This document shows, piece after piece, positions 1-7,241 of a stretch of 30,971 bases of DNA. The DNA lies in NCBI GenBank assembly GCA_934757245.1, contig CAKVLH010000017.1, positions 1 through 30,971 of the forward strand, given 5' to 3'. The DNA is from an uncultured Candidatus Melainabacteria bacterium. GTDB lineage: Bacteria > Cyanobacteriota > Vampirovibrionia > Gastranaerophilales > Gastranaerophilaceae. Position 1 is the first letter of the stretch. Each line of letters opens with the position of its first letter. The notes under the pieces are model-generated. The model saw only the letters and a program-made list of their open reading frames with translations. It was not told where the DNA came from and did no database searches. The position numbers and the translations under genes were made by a program.

Positions 1-81
1 AAAATGGTGCGCGGAGATAAAATACCAGATGATGTTATGAAGCTTTATGAAAAATATAACGGGCCGAAGTTGGGTGGTTAG
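1..81 (+). CDS. 3' end of an unidentified gene
   Basis: Frame 1 is open from the first base to a TAG at 79-81 and encodes 26 residues, ending in DDVMKLYEKYNGPKLGG. The gene starts before the window. The fragment is charged and looks like the ordinary soluble C-terminus of a protein, but it is too short for me to name a family. It runs toward cysE (convergent) with about 490 bases of repeat-rich sequence between them. The call rests only on the open frame and protein-like composition, so it could be a chance frame. Confidence 0.55.
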   Translation, partial: KMVRGDKIPDDVMKLYEKYNGPKLGG

Positions 82-253
82 AGTTATACATTTCAAAGGT
101 TTATGACGTTTTATTGAACACCTACCCACCCCTTGAGGGAGGGTCGAAATCTTTGATTTCGGGGTGGGGTTCTTTTAACTAGTTTATAACACCCTCTCCC
201 GCCTTCGGCACCCTCTCCATGTTGAATTGAAAAAGGAGAGGGGAGTGAGACTC

Positions 254-445
254 GTTTATTTGAAAGTCTTTAGCACGTTCCCTCGCCTTACAGGAGAGGG
301 TTAGGGTGAGGTGAAAATTAACTATCCACTATCAACTCTCAACTTAAAAAGCCCCCACTCGCATCTGTAAGGCTCAACAAAGTTTCGCCAACAGCTACGG
401 CCTCCCCCTATAAAGGGAGGCGATGTTTATTTGAAAGTCTTTAGC
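254..445 (+). repeat. Perfect 21-base direct repeat (254-274, 425-445)
   Basis: The two copies are identical over 21 bases, contain TTTGAAAGTCTTTAGC, and lie 171 bases apart. Each is followed within a few bases by a C-rich hairpin arm. A related but shorter match occurs on the minus strand at 27788-27754, where GTCTTTAGCG is again followed by a CCCCTT block. That makes three sites with the same boundary sequence, as expected of the edge of an interspersed element. Confidence 0.75.
320..347 (+). repeat. Degenerate heptamer tandem repeat
   Basis: Read in steps of seven from 320, the sequence is AACTATC, CACTATC, AACTCTC, AACTTAA. Three units differ by one or two bases and the fourth is decayed. 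It sits between two palindromic elements. Short heptamer arrays of this sort are known from intergenic DNA of cyanobacteria. Confidence 0.6.
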
Positions 446-468
446 GCATACCCCTTTTGATACTTTTC

Positions 469-558
469 ATCCCCTCCCTCGGGGGAGGTTTCTGCTTCAC
501 TTCCAAGCTAGTAGTTGTGCTTACTCATTTGGAAGTGTGGTGTAAAAGGAGAGGGGAT
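469..558. repeat. Possible 90-base miniature inverted-repeat element
   Basis: Terminal arms ATCCCCTC (469-476) and GAGGGGAT (551-558) are perfect inverted repeats. They enclose two further hairpins, 473-478/483-488 and a perfect 9-base pair 498-506/529-537. The nested symmetry over 90 bases resembles a non-autonomous MITE-like unit. No clear target-site duplication flanks it, so it may equally be two adjacent palindromes. Confidence 0.45.
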
Positions 559-569
559 TATTAACCTTT

Positions 570-1217
570 TTAATTTTGAGTTTTATTGTATTGTTCTTTC
601 AATTCTTGAACTTCGTACTTCAATCTGTTAATTTCACATTTAATCGGGTCTGGAATTCGGTTATGCATAAGAATTCCATCAGGATTCATGAATTTTTGTT
701 GTACAATTCGCCCTGGAACACCAACAACAGTACAATGTTCCGGCACATCATCAACTACAACAGAACCTGCGCCAACTCTTGTATTATCACCAATAGTTAT
801 GTTGCCCAGAATTTTTGCACCGGCTCCGATAATTACATTATTACCAATGGTCGGATGGCGCTTGCCATGTTCATTTCCTGTTCCGCCGAGAGTAACTTGC
901 TGATAAATCAGCACATCATCCCCAATAATTGTGGTTTCTCCAATTACAACACCTTCTCCATGGTCAATAAAAAATCGGTTACCTATTTGTGCTTTTGGAT
1001 GGATTTCGATTCCTGTAATGATTCTAGTAAGATATGAAATAAATCTCGGAACAAATGGTACGCCCCAATAAGCAAGTTTGTGTGCGATACGGTGCGAAAT
1101 AAGAGCTTGCAATCCCGGATAACAGAAAATTACTTCCGCAATATTCGTTGCAGCAGGGTCTTTTTCGTAAATTACTTTTATATCTTCTTTTATTTTATTT
1201 ATCGCACGCTTGAACAT
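570..1217 (-). CDS. cysE: Serine O-acetyltransferase
   Basis: Transfers acetyl from acetyl-CoA to L-serine, giving O-acetylserine, the first committed step of cysteine synthesis in the cytoplasm. The 215-residue protein is the short CysE/EpsC form. A helical N-terminus (1-65) is followed by a left-handed beta-helix of hexapeptide repeats (about 70-170). The catalytic histidines are visible as H86 in DHGEG and H121 in RHPTIG, with the same 35-residue spacing as in the E. coli enzyme; GGTG follows at 111-114. E71 stands where the E. coli enzyme has Asp, which I believe is common in the short forms. The C-terminal tail (180-215) is charged and helical. It lies 145 bases downstream of cysK on the same strand, and a hairpin between them suggests partly separate transcription. 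Identification is secure. Confidence 0.95.
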   Translation of the reverse strand: MFKRAINKIKEDIKVIYEKDPAATNIAEVIFCYPGLQALISHRIAHKLAYWGVPFVPRFISYLTRIITGIEIHPKAQIGNRFFIDHGEGVVIGETTIIGDDVLIYQQVTLGGTGNEHGKRHPTIGNNVIIGAGAKILGNITIGDNTRVGAGSVVVDDVPEHCTVVGVPGRIVQQKFMNPDGILMHNRIPDPIKCEINRLKYEVQELKEQYNKTQN

Positions 1218-1306
1218 TTTATACCTTTCTTTTCTATAAAGCGATTATAATTCAATTAAAAACTTTGATAAATAGTCTTGGAGATTAAGTCAATAGTACA
1301 AAAACA

Positions 1307-1340
1307 CATCCTACTTTTTTCAATATAGAATAGTAGGATG
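1307..1340 (-). terminator. Hairpin between cysK and cysE
   Basis: A perfect 9-base inverted repeat, CATCCTACT at 1307-1315 and AGTAGGATG at 1332-1340, with a 16-base loop. Read on the minus strand it follows the cysK stop by about 20 bases and is followed by TGTTTTTGT. This fits an intrinsic terminator or attenuator for cysK. The T run is interrupted, so read-through into cysE is plausible. Confidence 0.6.
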
Positions 1341-1362
1341 CATTTTTTGCACCATTAATTTT

Positions 1363-2229
1363 TTACCAAACTGATAAATATCTTTCACCACTATCAGGTA
1401 TTATTGCAACTATTAGTCTATTTTGATATTTTTCTGCTAAAACTTTTGCTGCGCAAACATTTGCACCAGCAGAAATACCACAAAAAACGCCGTGTTTTTT
1501 AGCAAGTTCAATTGCTTGAGCTTTCGCATCTTCGCCTTTTACAGCCAAAATTCCGTCTAAATTATTGTCTTTGCAGATTTCTGGTATGAAATTCGCGCCG
1601 ATGCCTTGAATTGCATGTGGGCCTGCCTTTCCTTCCGTAAATAGAGGACTTTCAGCAGGTTCTACTCCATAAACAATTGCTTCAGGGAAATATTTTTTTA
1701 TACCTACAGCCGTTCCGCCCGTACCGATTCCTGCAGCTATTACAACTTCACGACCGTCAACCGCGTCTTTAATTTCTTGTGCGGTTTTTTCGTGCGCTTT
1801 AGGGTTATCAGGGTTTGCAAACTGCATAGGAATGAAGCTGTTTGGGTAAGTTGATTTTAATTTTTTTGCTTTATCTACAGCACCTTGCATACCTTTTTCT
1901 TTCGGAGTCAAAACGAGTTCTGCGCCATAAGCAGCAATATTTTTGCGACGTTCAACAGACATGCTTTCAGGCATACAAATTATCAATTTTAATCCTAAAA
2001 CGGCACAACACATTGCAAGTCCGATTCCTGTATTTCCGCTCGTTGGCTCAATTATAACAGTATCTTTATTAATTTCACCTCTATCCATTGCACCTTTTAA
2101 CATTGAATAAGATGCCCTGTCTTTAATTGAGTTTGAAGGGTTGAAATATTCAAGTTTTAGACAAATATTGTTATTGTATTTTACAAGCGGTGTATTGCCG
2201 ATTAGTTCCAAAACATTCTCATGTATCAT
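1363..2229 (-). CDS. cysK: Cysteine synthase (O-acetylserine sulfhydrylase)
   Basis: PLP-dependent beta-replacement enzyme that makes cysteine from O-acetylserine and sulfide; it can form the cysteine synthase complex with CysE. The PLP lysine lies in the motif NPSNSIKDRA near residue 37, the substrate loop TSGNTGIGLA is at about 63-72, the PLP phosphate loop GIGTGGTA near 167-174, and the C-terminal cofactor region GISAGANVCAA and IIPDSGERYLS follow. At 288 residues it is slightly shorter than the usual 300-315. The start is ATG with an AGAAGGG ribosome site. The C-terminus stops soon after RYLSVW, so it lacks the longer tail of many homologues. Proximity to cysE makes the CysK assignment better than a CysM or cystathionine beta-synthase call. 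Confidence 0.93.
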   Translation of the reverse strand: MIHENVLELIGNTPLVKYNNNICLKLEYFNPSNSIKDRASYSMLKGAMDRGEINKDTVIIEPTSGNTGIGLAMCCAVLGLKLIICMPESMSVERRKNIAAYGAELVLTPKEKGMQGAVDKAKKLKSTYPNSFIPMQFANPDNPKAHEKTAQEIKDAVDGREVVIAAGIGTGGTAVGIKKYFPEAIVYGVEPAESPLFTEGKAGPHAIQGIGANFIPEICKDNNLDGILAVKGEDAKAQAIELAKKHGVFCGISAGANVCAAKVLAEKYQNRLIVAIIPDSGERYLSVW

Positions 2230-2257
2230 TTTAAACCCTTCTTTTTTGTTAGTTATT

Positions 2258-2276
2258 GTTGGGCTGAAAGCCCAAC
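2258..2276. repeat. Perfect 19-base palindromic hairpin
   Basis: GTTGGGCT, loop GAA, AGCCCAAC: eight perfect pairs with a three-base loop. It lies between the start of cysK and the end of tyrS, 105 bases after the tyrS stop, with no T run on either side. That speaks for an interspersed palindromic element rather than a terminator, although it could still block read-through from tyrS. Confidence 0.6.
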
Positions 2277-2324
2277 CTACTTCTACTAATTTAGCGAGTT
2301 TCTATAATTGAAAATGTTAATACA

Positions 2325-2359
2325 ATTTTCCACTTTCCATTTTCAATTTTCCATTCTCT
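2325..2359 (+). repeat. Five-unit degenerate heptamer tandem repeat
   Basis: Read in steps of seven the sequence is ATTTTCC, ACTTTCC, ATTTTCA, ATTTTCC, ATTCTCT. Units differ from the first by zero to three bases. It lies just downstream of tyrS, 50 bases from the palindrome at 2258-2276. Confidence 0.65.
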
Positions 2360-2380
2360 AAAACGCTAATCCTACGCAAG

Positions 2381-3601
2381 TTAAACTAGTTTAGCAAACT
2401 TTCTCTTGCCGGCTTGTAAAACAACATCCATTTGAGGTTTTACAACAAAGCCCATATCAGAGATTTTTTCGCCGTCAATTTTCACTCCGCCACCTTGGAT
2501 TAAACGTTTTGCTTCACCTTTTGATTGAACAAAAGATAATTCAACCAACAAGTCCAAAATGCTTTTTTCAGCTTCTATTTTAACGCTTTCAATATCATCC
2601 GGAATACCTTTGTTTGAAACAACATTGATAAAATCTTCCTGAGCCTTATCAGCGCCTTCTTTACCGTGATATTCTTCTGTAATCATGTGCGCTAAAGCCA
2701 TTTTGATATCACGCGGATTAATCGAATTTGAAGCAATTTCTTCATCCATTTTTTCTAATTCTGATTGTGGAACATCAGTTAACAATGAATAATAACGGGT
2801 AATTAATGTATCTGGAATACTCATCAATTTTCCGAACATATCTTTTGCACTATCAGTAAGTGAAATACAGTGCTCCGGATATGTTTTAGACATCTTAACT
2901 ACACCGTCAGTACCTTCTAAAAGTGGCAACATCATTACTAATTGAGGATATTTTTTGCCGTAAGCTACTTGAATATCACGTCCTAAAAGCGTGTTAAATC
3001 TTTGGTCAGTACCACCCAATTCGATATCAGCATCGATAGCAACTGAATCGTAAGCTTGCATTAGTGGGTAGAAAAATTCGTGAATAGCAATTGGTTTACC
3101 TTCTGCATATCTTTTTGCAAAATCGTCTCTTGTCATCATCTGAGCAACAGTAACTTTGCCTGCAAGTTGTAACATTTCTGTAAACGTTAATTTATGAAGC
3201 CAATCAGCGTTGTTTACAACTTCTGCCTGAGAGATATCAATAACTTTTGACATTTGCGCAAAATAAGTTTTAGCGTTTTCTTCAACCTGTTCTTTTGTTA
3301 AAGCCGGTCTTGTTTCTGATTTACCTGATGGATCGCCTATCATAGCAGTAGCACCACCAACAAGAAGAACAATTTTGTGTCCAAGTTTTTGAAATTCTTT
3401 TAATTTCCTCATAACAACCGTATGACCAAGGTGTAAATCAGGTCTTGTCGGATCCATCCCCAATTTAATTCTTAGCGGAGTATTTGTATCTGCTGCGTGT
3501 TGAAGTTTTACAGCCAATTCTTCAATACCGCCGGGAAGCACTTCTGCATTTCTTGTTAATTGTTTCGCTTGTTCAATAAATTCTTGTCTAATGTCTACCA
3601 T
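2381..3601 (-). CDS. tyrS: Tyrosyl-tRNA synthetase
   Basis: Class I synthetase that charges tRNA-Tyr in the cytoplasm. The 406-residue protein has the Rossmann catalytic domain with HLGH at 57-60 and the KMSKT form of the KMSKS loop at 236-240. The tyrosine/ATP pocket motifs GGTDQRFN (196-203) and HEFFYPLMQAYDS (174-186) lie between them. An S4 RNA-binding domain occupies about 345-406, with SKGEAKRLIQGGGVKIDG. The HIGH variant HLGH and the overall form match the TyrZ-like second subfamily of bacterial TyrRS. The start has a GAGGAT ribosome site. Only 65 bases separate it from rluD, too few for a T-box leader, and I see none. It may be read from the rluD transcript or from a weak promoter in that gap. 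Confidence 0.96.
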   Translation of the reverse strand: MVDIRQEFIEQAKQLTRNAEVLPGGIEELAVKLQHAADTNTPLRIKLGMDPTRPDLHLGHTVVMRKLKEFQKLGHKIVLLVGGATAMIGDPSGKSETRPALTKEQVEENAKTYFAQMSKVIDISQAEVVNNADWLHKLTFTEMLQLAGKVTVAQMMTRDDFAKRYAEGKPIAIHEFFYPLMQAYDSVAIDADIELGGTDQRFNTLLGRDIQVAYGKKYPQLVMMLPLLEGTDGVVKMSKTYPEHCISLTDSAKDMFGKLMSIPDTLITRYYSLLTDVPQSELEKMDEEIASNSINPRDIKMALAHMITEEYHGKEGADKAQEDFINVVSNKGIPDDIESVKIEAEKSILDLLVELSFVQSKGEAKRLIQGGGVKIDGEKISDMGFVVKPQMDVVLQAGKRKFAKLV

Positions 3602-3666
3602 TTTTATATCCTCATATTATTTACAATTAATTTAAGGATACCAAAAATAAAGCAATGCGTAAACTA

Positions 3667-4569
3667 TTAAAATGAACGTAAAAAGTTAACGACTTTTTGT
3701 AATTTTTCATCCATTGGAATCTCAAGTGCAATTATTTCTCCGTCAAACGGGTGCGGAAAATTAAGTTTGTAAGATTCCAAGACTTGTTCATCAGTTTTGA
3801 TTTTCATTTTCCCAAAGCCGTATAATGTATCGTTATAAACGGGATGTCCGATACTTGAAAGATGCACTCTGATTTGATGAGTTCTTCCTGTTATCAAATG
3901 CACTTCAAGTAAAGTTGCGTCTTTAAATCGTTCAAGCACTTTAATTTTTGAAATGCTTTCTTTACCGTTTTCTACAATTGCCATTTTGTGCGGTTGATTA
4001 GGATTGCGTCCTATTGGTTTATTAATAGTAAATTCATCCTCTTCAATAACACCTTTTACAACTGTAAGATATTTTTTTGTCATTTTGCCTTGTTTCATTT
4101 TTTCTACAAGATATTCATGTGTTTTGTTATTTTTTGCAATCATTAACAAGCCGGAAGTGTTTCTATCAAGCCTGTGTAAAATCCCACGTCTGAATTCTCC
4201 ATTAACATCTGACAAATTTTCGCCATATTTATACAAAAGCGCATTAACTAAAGTTCCTGTTGTTTCAATTGTTGTCGGATGAGTCAGCATGCCTGAAGGC
4301 TTATTCACAACAAGCATATTTTCATCTTCCCAAACTATATTAAGCGGAATATTTTCAGGCTCGATTTTAATAACATTTTCCGGAATCTCTACAACGATTT
4401 CGTCGCCTTCTTTAACGGAATAAGAAGGCTTTACAGTTTTAGAATTTACAAGAACTGAGCCTTTTTTTATTTCTGATTGGATTTTAGAGCGCGAAAAATC
4501 TTGCATATAATCTGCAAGATATGCATCTATTCTTATGTTATCCGTTAGTTCGTCTATTATTAATTTCAT
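3667..4569 (-). CDS. rluD: RluA/RluD-family 23S rRNA pseudouridine synthase
   Basis: Isomerises uridine to pseudouridine in structured RNA, most likely helix 69 of 23S rRNA if it is a true RluD. An N-terminal S4 RNA-binding domain (about 12-60, with FSRSKIQSEIKKGSVLVN) precedes the catalytic domain. The nucleophilic aspartate is D135 in HRLDRNTSG. Other family motifs are VVNKPSGMLTHP (87-98) and GRTHQIRVH near 228-236. The 300-residue length is typical. Its first 32 bases overlap the 3' end of lspA, as in many genomes where lspA and rluD are adjacent, so translation is probably coupled. Which uridine it modifies cannot be read from sequence. Confidence 0.92.
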   Translation of the reverse strand: MKLIIDELTDNIRIDAYLADYMQDFSRSKIQSEIKKGSVLVNSKTVKPSYSVKEGDEIVVEIPENVIKIEPENIPLNIVWEDENMLVVNKPSGMLTHPTTIETTGTLVNALLYKYGENLSDVNGEFRRGILHRLDRNTSGLLMIAKNNKTHEYLVEKMKQGKMTKKYLTVVKGVIEEDEFTINKPIGRNPNQPHKMAIVENGKESISKIKVLERFKDATLLEVHLITGRTHQIRVHLSSIGHPVYNDTLYGFGKMKIKTDEQVLESYKLNFPHPFDGEIIALEIPMDEKLQKVVNFLRSF

Positions 4570-5011
4570 TTGTGATAATTATTATAACAATTGCAACAAC
4601 ACTGATATTTATAAAGATATCAGAAATATTGAAAACAGGGAAGTCAATAAAATTCAATTTAAAGAAATCTCTTACATATCCGTAAGCAATTCTTTCATAC
4701 ATATTACAAAAAACACCCGCTATTAAAAGTGAAGCCCAAAAAATTGCAAAAGATGAGGCTTTTTGAATATTTTTTATTAAATAAACAATCATGGCAAGAA
4801 TTGCAAAGGCTGAAAAACTGATTAAAAAGATTTTTGAATTTTCTAAAATACTGAACGCAGCGCCCGTATTTTGGATAAAAATTAGGTCAAAAACAGGATT
4901 GCTCGGCATTGTTTCAACACAATTCATCATTATATTTGAAAAATAGATGTCAAAAATAATAAAGAATATTATCGCAACAAAGAGATATGAAATTTTACTT
5001 GTCTTTGTCAT
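4538..5011 (-). CDS. lspA: Lipoprotein signal peptidase (signal peptidase II)
   Basis: Inner-membrane aspartic protease that cleaves the signal peptide of prolipoproteins. Using the longest frame (164 residues, start at 5032) for numbering, there are four hydrophobic segments (about 15-33, 66-86, 94-110, 141-155). The family block NTGAAFS is at 55-61, and the two catalytic aspartates are D122 (VRDFF) and D138 (FNISD). The usual GN..DR block reads CN..ER here, a conservative change. I prefer the second ATG (5011, 157 residues). The ATG at 5032 has no ribosome site, while the one at 5011 follows an AAAAAGG and shortens the overlap with the upstream gene to 17 bases. It overlaps rluD downstream, so three genes form one tightly packed unit. 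Confidence 0.9.
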   Translation of the reverse strand: MTKTSKISYLFVAIIFFIIFDIYFSNIMMNCVETMPSNPVFDLIFIQNTGAAFSILENSKIFLISFSAFAILAMIVYLIKNIQKASSFAIFWASLLIAGVFCNMYERIAYGYVRDFFKLNFIDFPVFNISDIFINISVVAIVIIIITNEINNRRTNG

Positions 5012-5867
5012 CTGCCTTTTTAATTCCTTCATTTACAGTTTTTTGTTTAACATTAACTCTTGTAATTTGATACCCGTATCCTGTTAAACTTAATTTTATA
5101 CTTAAATCATTTATATCAGCTTTTGTAATTCCGATAGAGGCAATAATATATTCATTAACATTATCAGTATTTGAGATAAAAAGTCTTTCTAAAATATTAT
5201 CGTCAGGTAATTTTCTAAACACTTCTTTTGCTTGTTTTTGAGGATATTCAACCTTGTCGCTTGCAATAGAAGCTATTGCAATAGAATTTTCCGGAGGGGT
5301 AAATTCTAAAGAAGCTGTATATTCTACTCCCGCTTCAATTTCATGCGGAGCTGTAAGTTTGATATCTAAATCACGCGCATCACCATAAAGCATTGATGTA
5401 TTTTCGGAATTTACCGCGTCATAAGTAACTTTCCATTTGCCGTCAACTTTTTTTAAATGATAAACGCTGTCAGCTTCACTACGTAAAACACCATTCATAT
5501 TTTTATCAGGAATAATTGCAGATGATGTTTCATCTAAACTTACGATAGCGCAGTCATCTTTTATTTCAATATTTTTGATTTTTATACCATATTTAATTTT
5601 GTCATATGATTGCCAAACATCTTTTACGATATTAGAATAAGTTTCTAAATTAAAGCCGTCTGAATTTACATAATTTTTATCATAAGTATTTATAAATTTT
5701 TTGAAATTATTTCTGTTTGCATAACGTACTTGAGAATTAAGTAATGATTTAACTTCGCGCGTATCGTTATTGAATAAATGCAAATTAAAAACAGGAGTTT
5801 TTTCTTCTGCGAAACTTGTAGGAGTTAAAAAAATTGATAAAAGTGTGATGAGTATAATTTTCTTCAT
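4995..5867 (-). CDS. Secreted protein with NTF2-like domain, function unknown
   Basis: I read a 290-residue protein starting at the ATG at 5867. The frame extends further upstream, but this ATG begins a textbook signal peptide, MKKIILITLLSIFLTPTSFA, followed by EEKTP. Residues about 30-145 look like an NTF2/SnoaL-like fold. The pattern is a helix pair (LLNSQVRYANRNNFKKFINTY), then strands, ending with VYHLKKVDGKWKVTYD. The remaining half looks all-beta, with no motif I recognise. There is no lipobox. It lies first in an overlapping run with lspA and rluD, so it is probably an envelope protein co-expressed with lipoprotein maturation. No Shine-Dalgarno is visible and a -10-like box sits only six bases before the ATG, suggesting a leaderless message. 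Confidence 0.75.
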   Translation of the reverse strand: MKKIILITLLSIFLTPTSFAEEKTPVFNLHLFNNDTREVKSLLNSQVRYANRNNFKKFINTYDKNYVNSDGFNLETYSNIVKDVWQSYDKIKYGIKIKNIEIKDDCAIVSLDETSSAIIPDKNMNGVLRSEADSVYHLKKVDGKWKVTYDAVNSENTSMLYGDARDLDIKLTAPHEIEAGVEYTASLEFTPPENSIAIASIASDKVEYPQKQAKEVFRKLPDDNILERLFISNTDNVNEYIIASIGITKADINDLSIKLSLTGYGYQITRVNVKQKTVNEGIKKADDKDK

Positions 5868-5873
5868 ACTAAT

Positions 5874-5902
5874 AGTATACTTGAAAATCAAAATAACATG
5901 AA
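5874..5902 (-). promoter_or_regulatory. Putative leaderless promoter of the secreted NTF2-like gene
   Basis: On the minus strand TTCATG (5902-5897), a 17-base spacer and TATACT (5879-5874) precede the ATG at 5867. The -10 ends six bases before the ATG, so transcription would begin at or next to the start codon. The -35 matches consensus in only three of six positions. Confidence 0.45.
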
Positions 5903-5919
5903 TAATACAAACAAATGAC

Positions 5920-5947
5920 TTACATTTTATTCTCAATATGGTATAAT
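5920..5947 (+). promoter_or_regulatory. Sigma-70-type promoter of the receiver-sda operon
   Basis: TTACAT (5920-5925), 16 bases, then a perfect TATAAT (5942-5947), 23 bases before the ATG at 5971. It lies back to back with the minus-strand promoter at 5874-5902 in a 103-base divergent region. Confidence 0.65.
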
Positions 5948-5970
5948 TTTATACATAAATAGGAGTGAAT

Positions 5971-6582
5971 ATGCCAAATATCGAAATTGACGACGAGTTT
6001 CTTAATCTGTTTTACAATATTACGAATTCAAAACCTCCAAAAGAAGTTGCACTTTTGGATTTAAAAAAACAGTTGATAAACATTGTTGATACACTAAAAG
6101 AACTTAATGCGAACGCGAAAAAGCCGATTGTAAGTAGAGCTTTAAACAATAATCCTACAGACGAGGAAGAATCAAGCGGACCTGCAATACTTATTGTCGA
6201 TGATTTAGGCGTTATTACTTATCAATTAAAAGTTTTGTTATCAAGATTTGATTACGATATTGATTGTTCACAAGAAATCTATGATGCAGTTAGCAAATTC
6301 AAAAAACGCAAGTATGAATACGTTGTTATGGATTTGTTTATTCCAACTGAACGCGAAGGTTTTATTCTTTTAACAGAATTGAAAAAATTAGCAGCGGCGT
6401 ATGGCAAAAAAACCGTCGTTGGTGTAATTACAGCCTCACCTCGAAAAGAAATCGAACAACAATGTCGTGCTAGGGGCGCGGATTTCTTCCTTGAAAAAAA
6501 TAGTGATTGGCAAAATTCTTTATGTAATGTAATGGATGGCTATATTAACGCTGATAAGAAAGACGATGAGGACGATTACTAA
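5971..6582 (+). CDS. Stand-alone response-regulator receiver protein
   Basis: A 203-residue protein. The N-terminal 60-70 residues are acidic and helical and match no family I know. The rest is a CheY-like receiver domain with the acidic pair D77-D78 (IVDD), phospho-acceptor D121 (VVMDLFIP), switch threonine T154 (VITAS) and conserved lysine K176 (FFLEKN). No output domain follows, only an acidic tail. I chose the ATG at 5971 because AGGAG lies five bases upstream; an in-frame GTG at 5965 overlaps that site. The sdaAB ATG follows two bases after the stop, so the two are co-transcribed. No histidine kinase is in the window. It probably signals by protein contact and its link to serine breakdown is inferred from position only. 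Confidence 0.85.
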   Translation: MPNIEIDDEFLNLFYNITNSKPPKEVALLDLKKQLINIVDTLKELNANAKKPIVSRALNNNPTDEEESSGPAILIVDDLGVITYQLKVLLSRFDYDIDCSQEIYDAVSKFKKRKYEYVVMDLFIPTEREGFILLTELKKLAAAYGKKTVVGVITASPRKEIEQQCRARGADFFLEKNSDWQNSLCNVMDGYINADKKDDEDDY

Positions 6583-6584
6583 AA

Positions 6585-7241
6585 ATGGAACAAAAATCGA
6601 TTTTTTCAGTAATTTCTCCAATAATGGTCGGTCCTTCAAGCTCACATACAGCCGGTGCTGTGCGTCTTGGATTAATGGCTCGCAACATTTATAAAAACGC
6701 ATTCAAAAAAGTTAAATTTGTACTTTATAATTCTTTTGCTCAAACAGGTTTTGGACATGGAACAGATAAAGGACTTCTTGCTGGAGTTTTAGGCTATTCG
6801 GTTGATGAAGCCTGTATAAAAAATATTTTTGATATCGTTGATAATATAAATTATTCGTACGAGTACAGAGAAGATATTTCGAGACATCCAAATTCCGTTG
6901 ACATAATTTTTGACGATGGCAAAATGACAGTTTCAGGGGATTCTGTCGGCGCAGGTGAAATTAGAATTAACAACATAAACGGCTTTGCATCAGATATTGA
7001 CGGCTCTTATGATACGATTTTGCTTATGTATAAAGATGTTCCTGGAATGATTTCAAAAGTTAGCGACATTATCCAGAAGCAAAAAGTTAATATTGCATCA
7101 TTACATTGTGACCGTAGCTCAAAAGGCGGTACAGCTTCAATGTCCGTGGCTTTAGATATTCCGGTTGGAGATGATGTTATAGAGCAAGTTAAGCAAATTA
7201 AAGATGTGTTTTTCGTAACTAATATTAGGAAATTAAAATAA
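6585..7241 (+). CDS. sdaAB: L-serine dehydratase, beta subunit
   Basis: Smaller subunit of the two-chain iron-sulfur L-serine deaminase, which converts serine to pyruvate and ammonia. The N-terminal domain carries the signature SPIMVGPSSSHTAGAVRLG (residues 11-29). A C-terminal ACT domain (about 145-218, beginning YDTILLMYKDVPGMISKVSD) probably binds serine or another amino acid as a regulatory ligand. The 218-residue length matches the Firmicutes-type beta subunit. The ATG follows the receiver gene by two bases, and the stop shares a base with the sdaAA start (TAATG), so the three cistrons are almost certainly one message. Confidence 0.95.
   Translation: MEQKSIFSVISPIMVGPSSSHTAGAVRLGLMARNIYKNAFKKVKFVLYNSFAQTGFGHGTDKGLLAGVLGYSVDEACIKNIFDIVDNINYSYEYREDISRHPNSVDIIFDDGKMTVSGDSVGAGEIRINNINGFASDIDGSYDTILLMYKDVPGMISKVSDIIQKQKVNIASLHCDRSSKGGTASMSVALDIPVGDDVIEQVKQIKDVFFVTNIRKLK

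Larger units (their letters stand above)
82..569. repeat. Gene-free region packed with GC-rich inverted repeats
   Basis: I see no gene in these 488 bases between two convergent genes. Instead there is a chain of hairpins much richer in G+C than the surroundings. Arms are 125-132/161-168 (with inner arms 146-150/156-160), 211-218/235-242, 280-288/292-300 (one mismatch), 400-406/415-421, 473-478/483-488 and 498-506/529-537. Most arms are variants of CCCTCTCC/GGAGAGGG or CCTCCC/GGGAGG, so they look like diverged copies of one palindromic family. A perfect 21-base direct repeat links two of the units (254-274 and 425-445). Some hairpins may also act as terminators for the convergent genes, though none is followed by a strong T run. 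Confidence 0.75.

Noticed and set aside
469..558. Complete mobile element
   Set aside because: It has terminal inverted repeats but no coding capacity and no clear target-site duplication, so it is listed only as a repeat.
82..569. CRISPR array
   Set aside because: Repeats are palindromic, unequally spaced and variable, with no regular spacer length and no cas gene.
576..1037. Plus-strand 153-residue frame over cysE
   Set aside because: It is the antisense shadow of a clear serine acetyltransferase, with atypical composition and no ribosome site.
3602..3666. T-box leader before tyrS
   Set aside because: The gap to rluD is only 65 bases and contains no specifier hairpin, T-box sequence or terminator.
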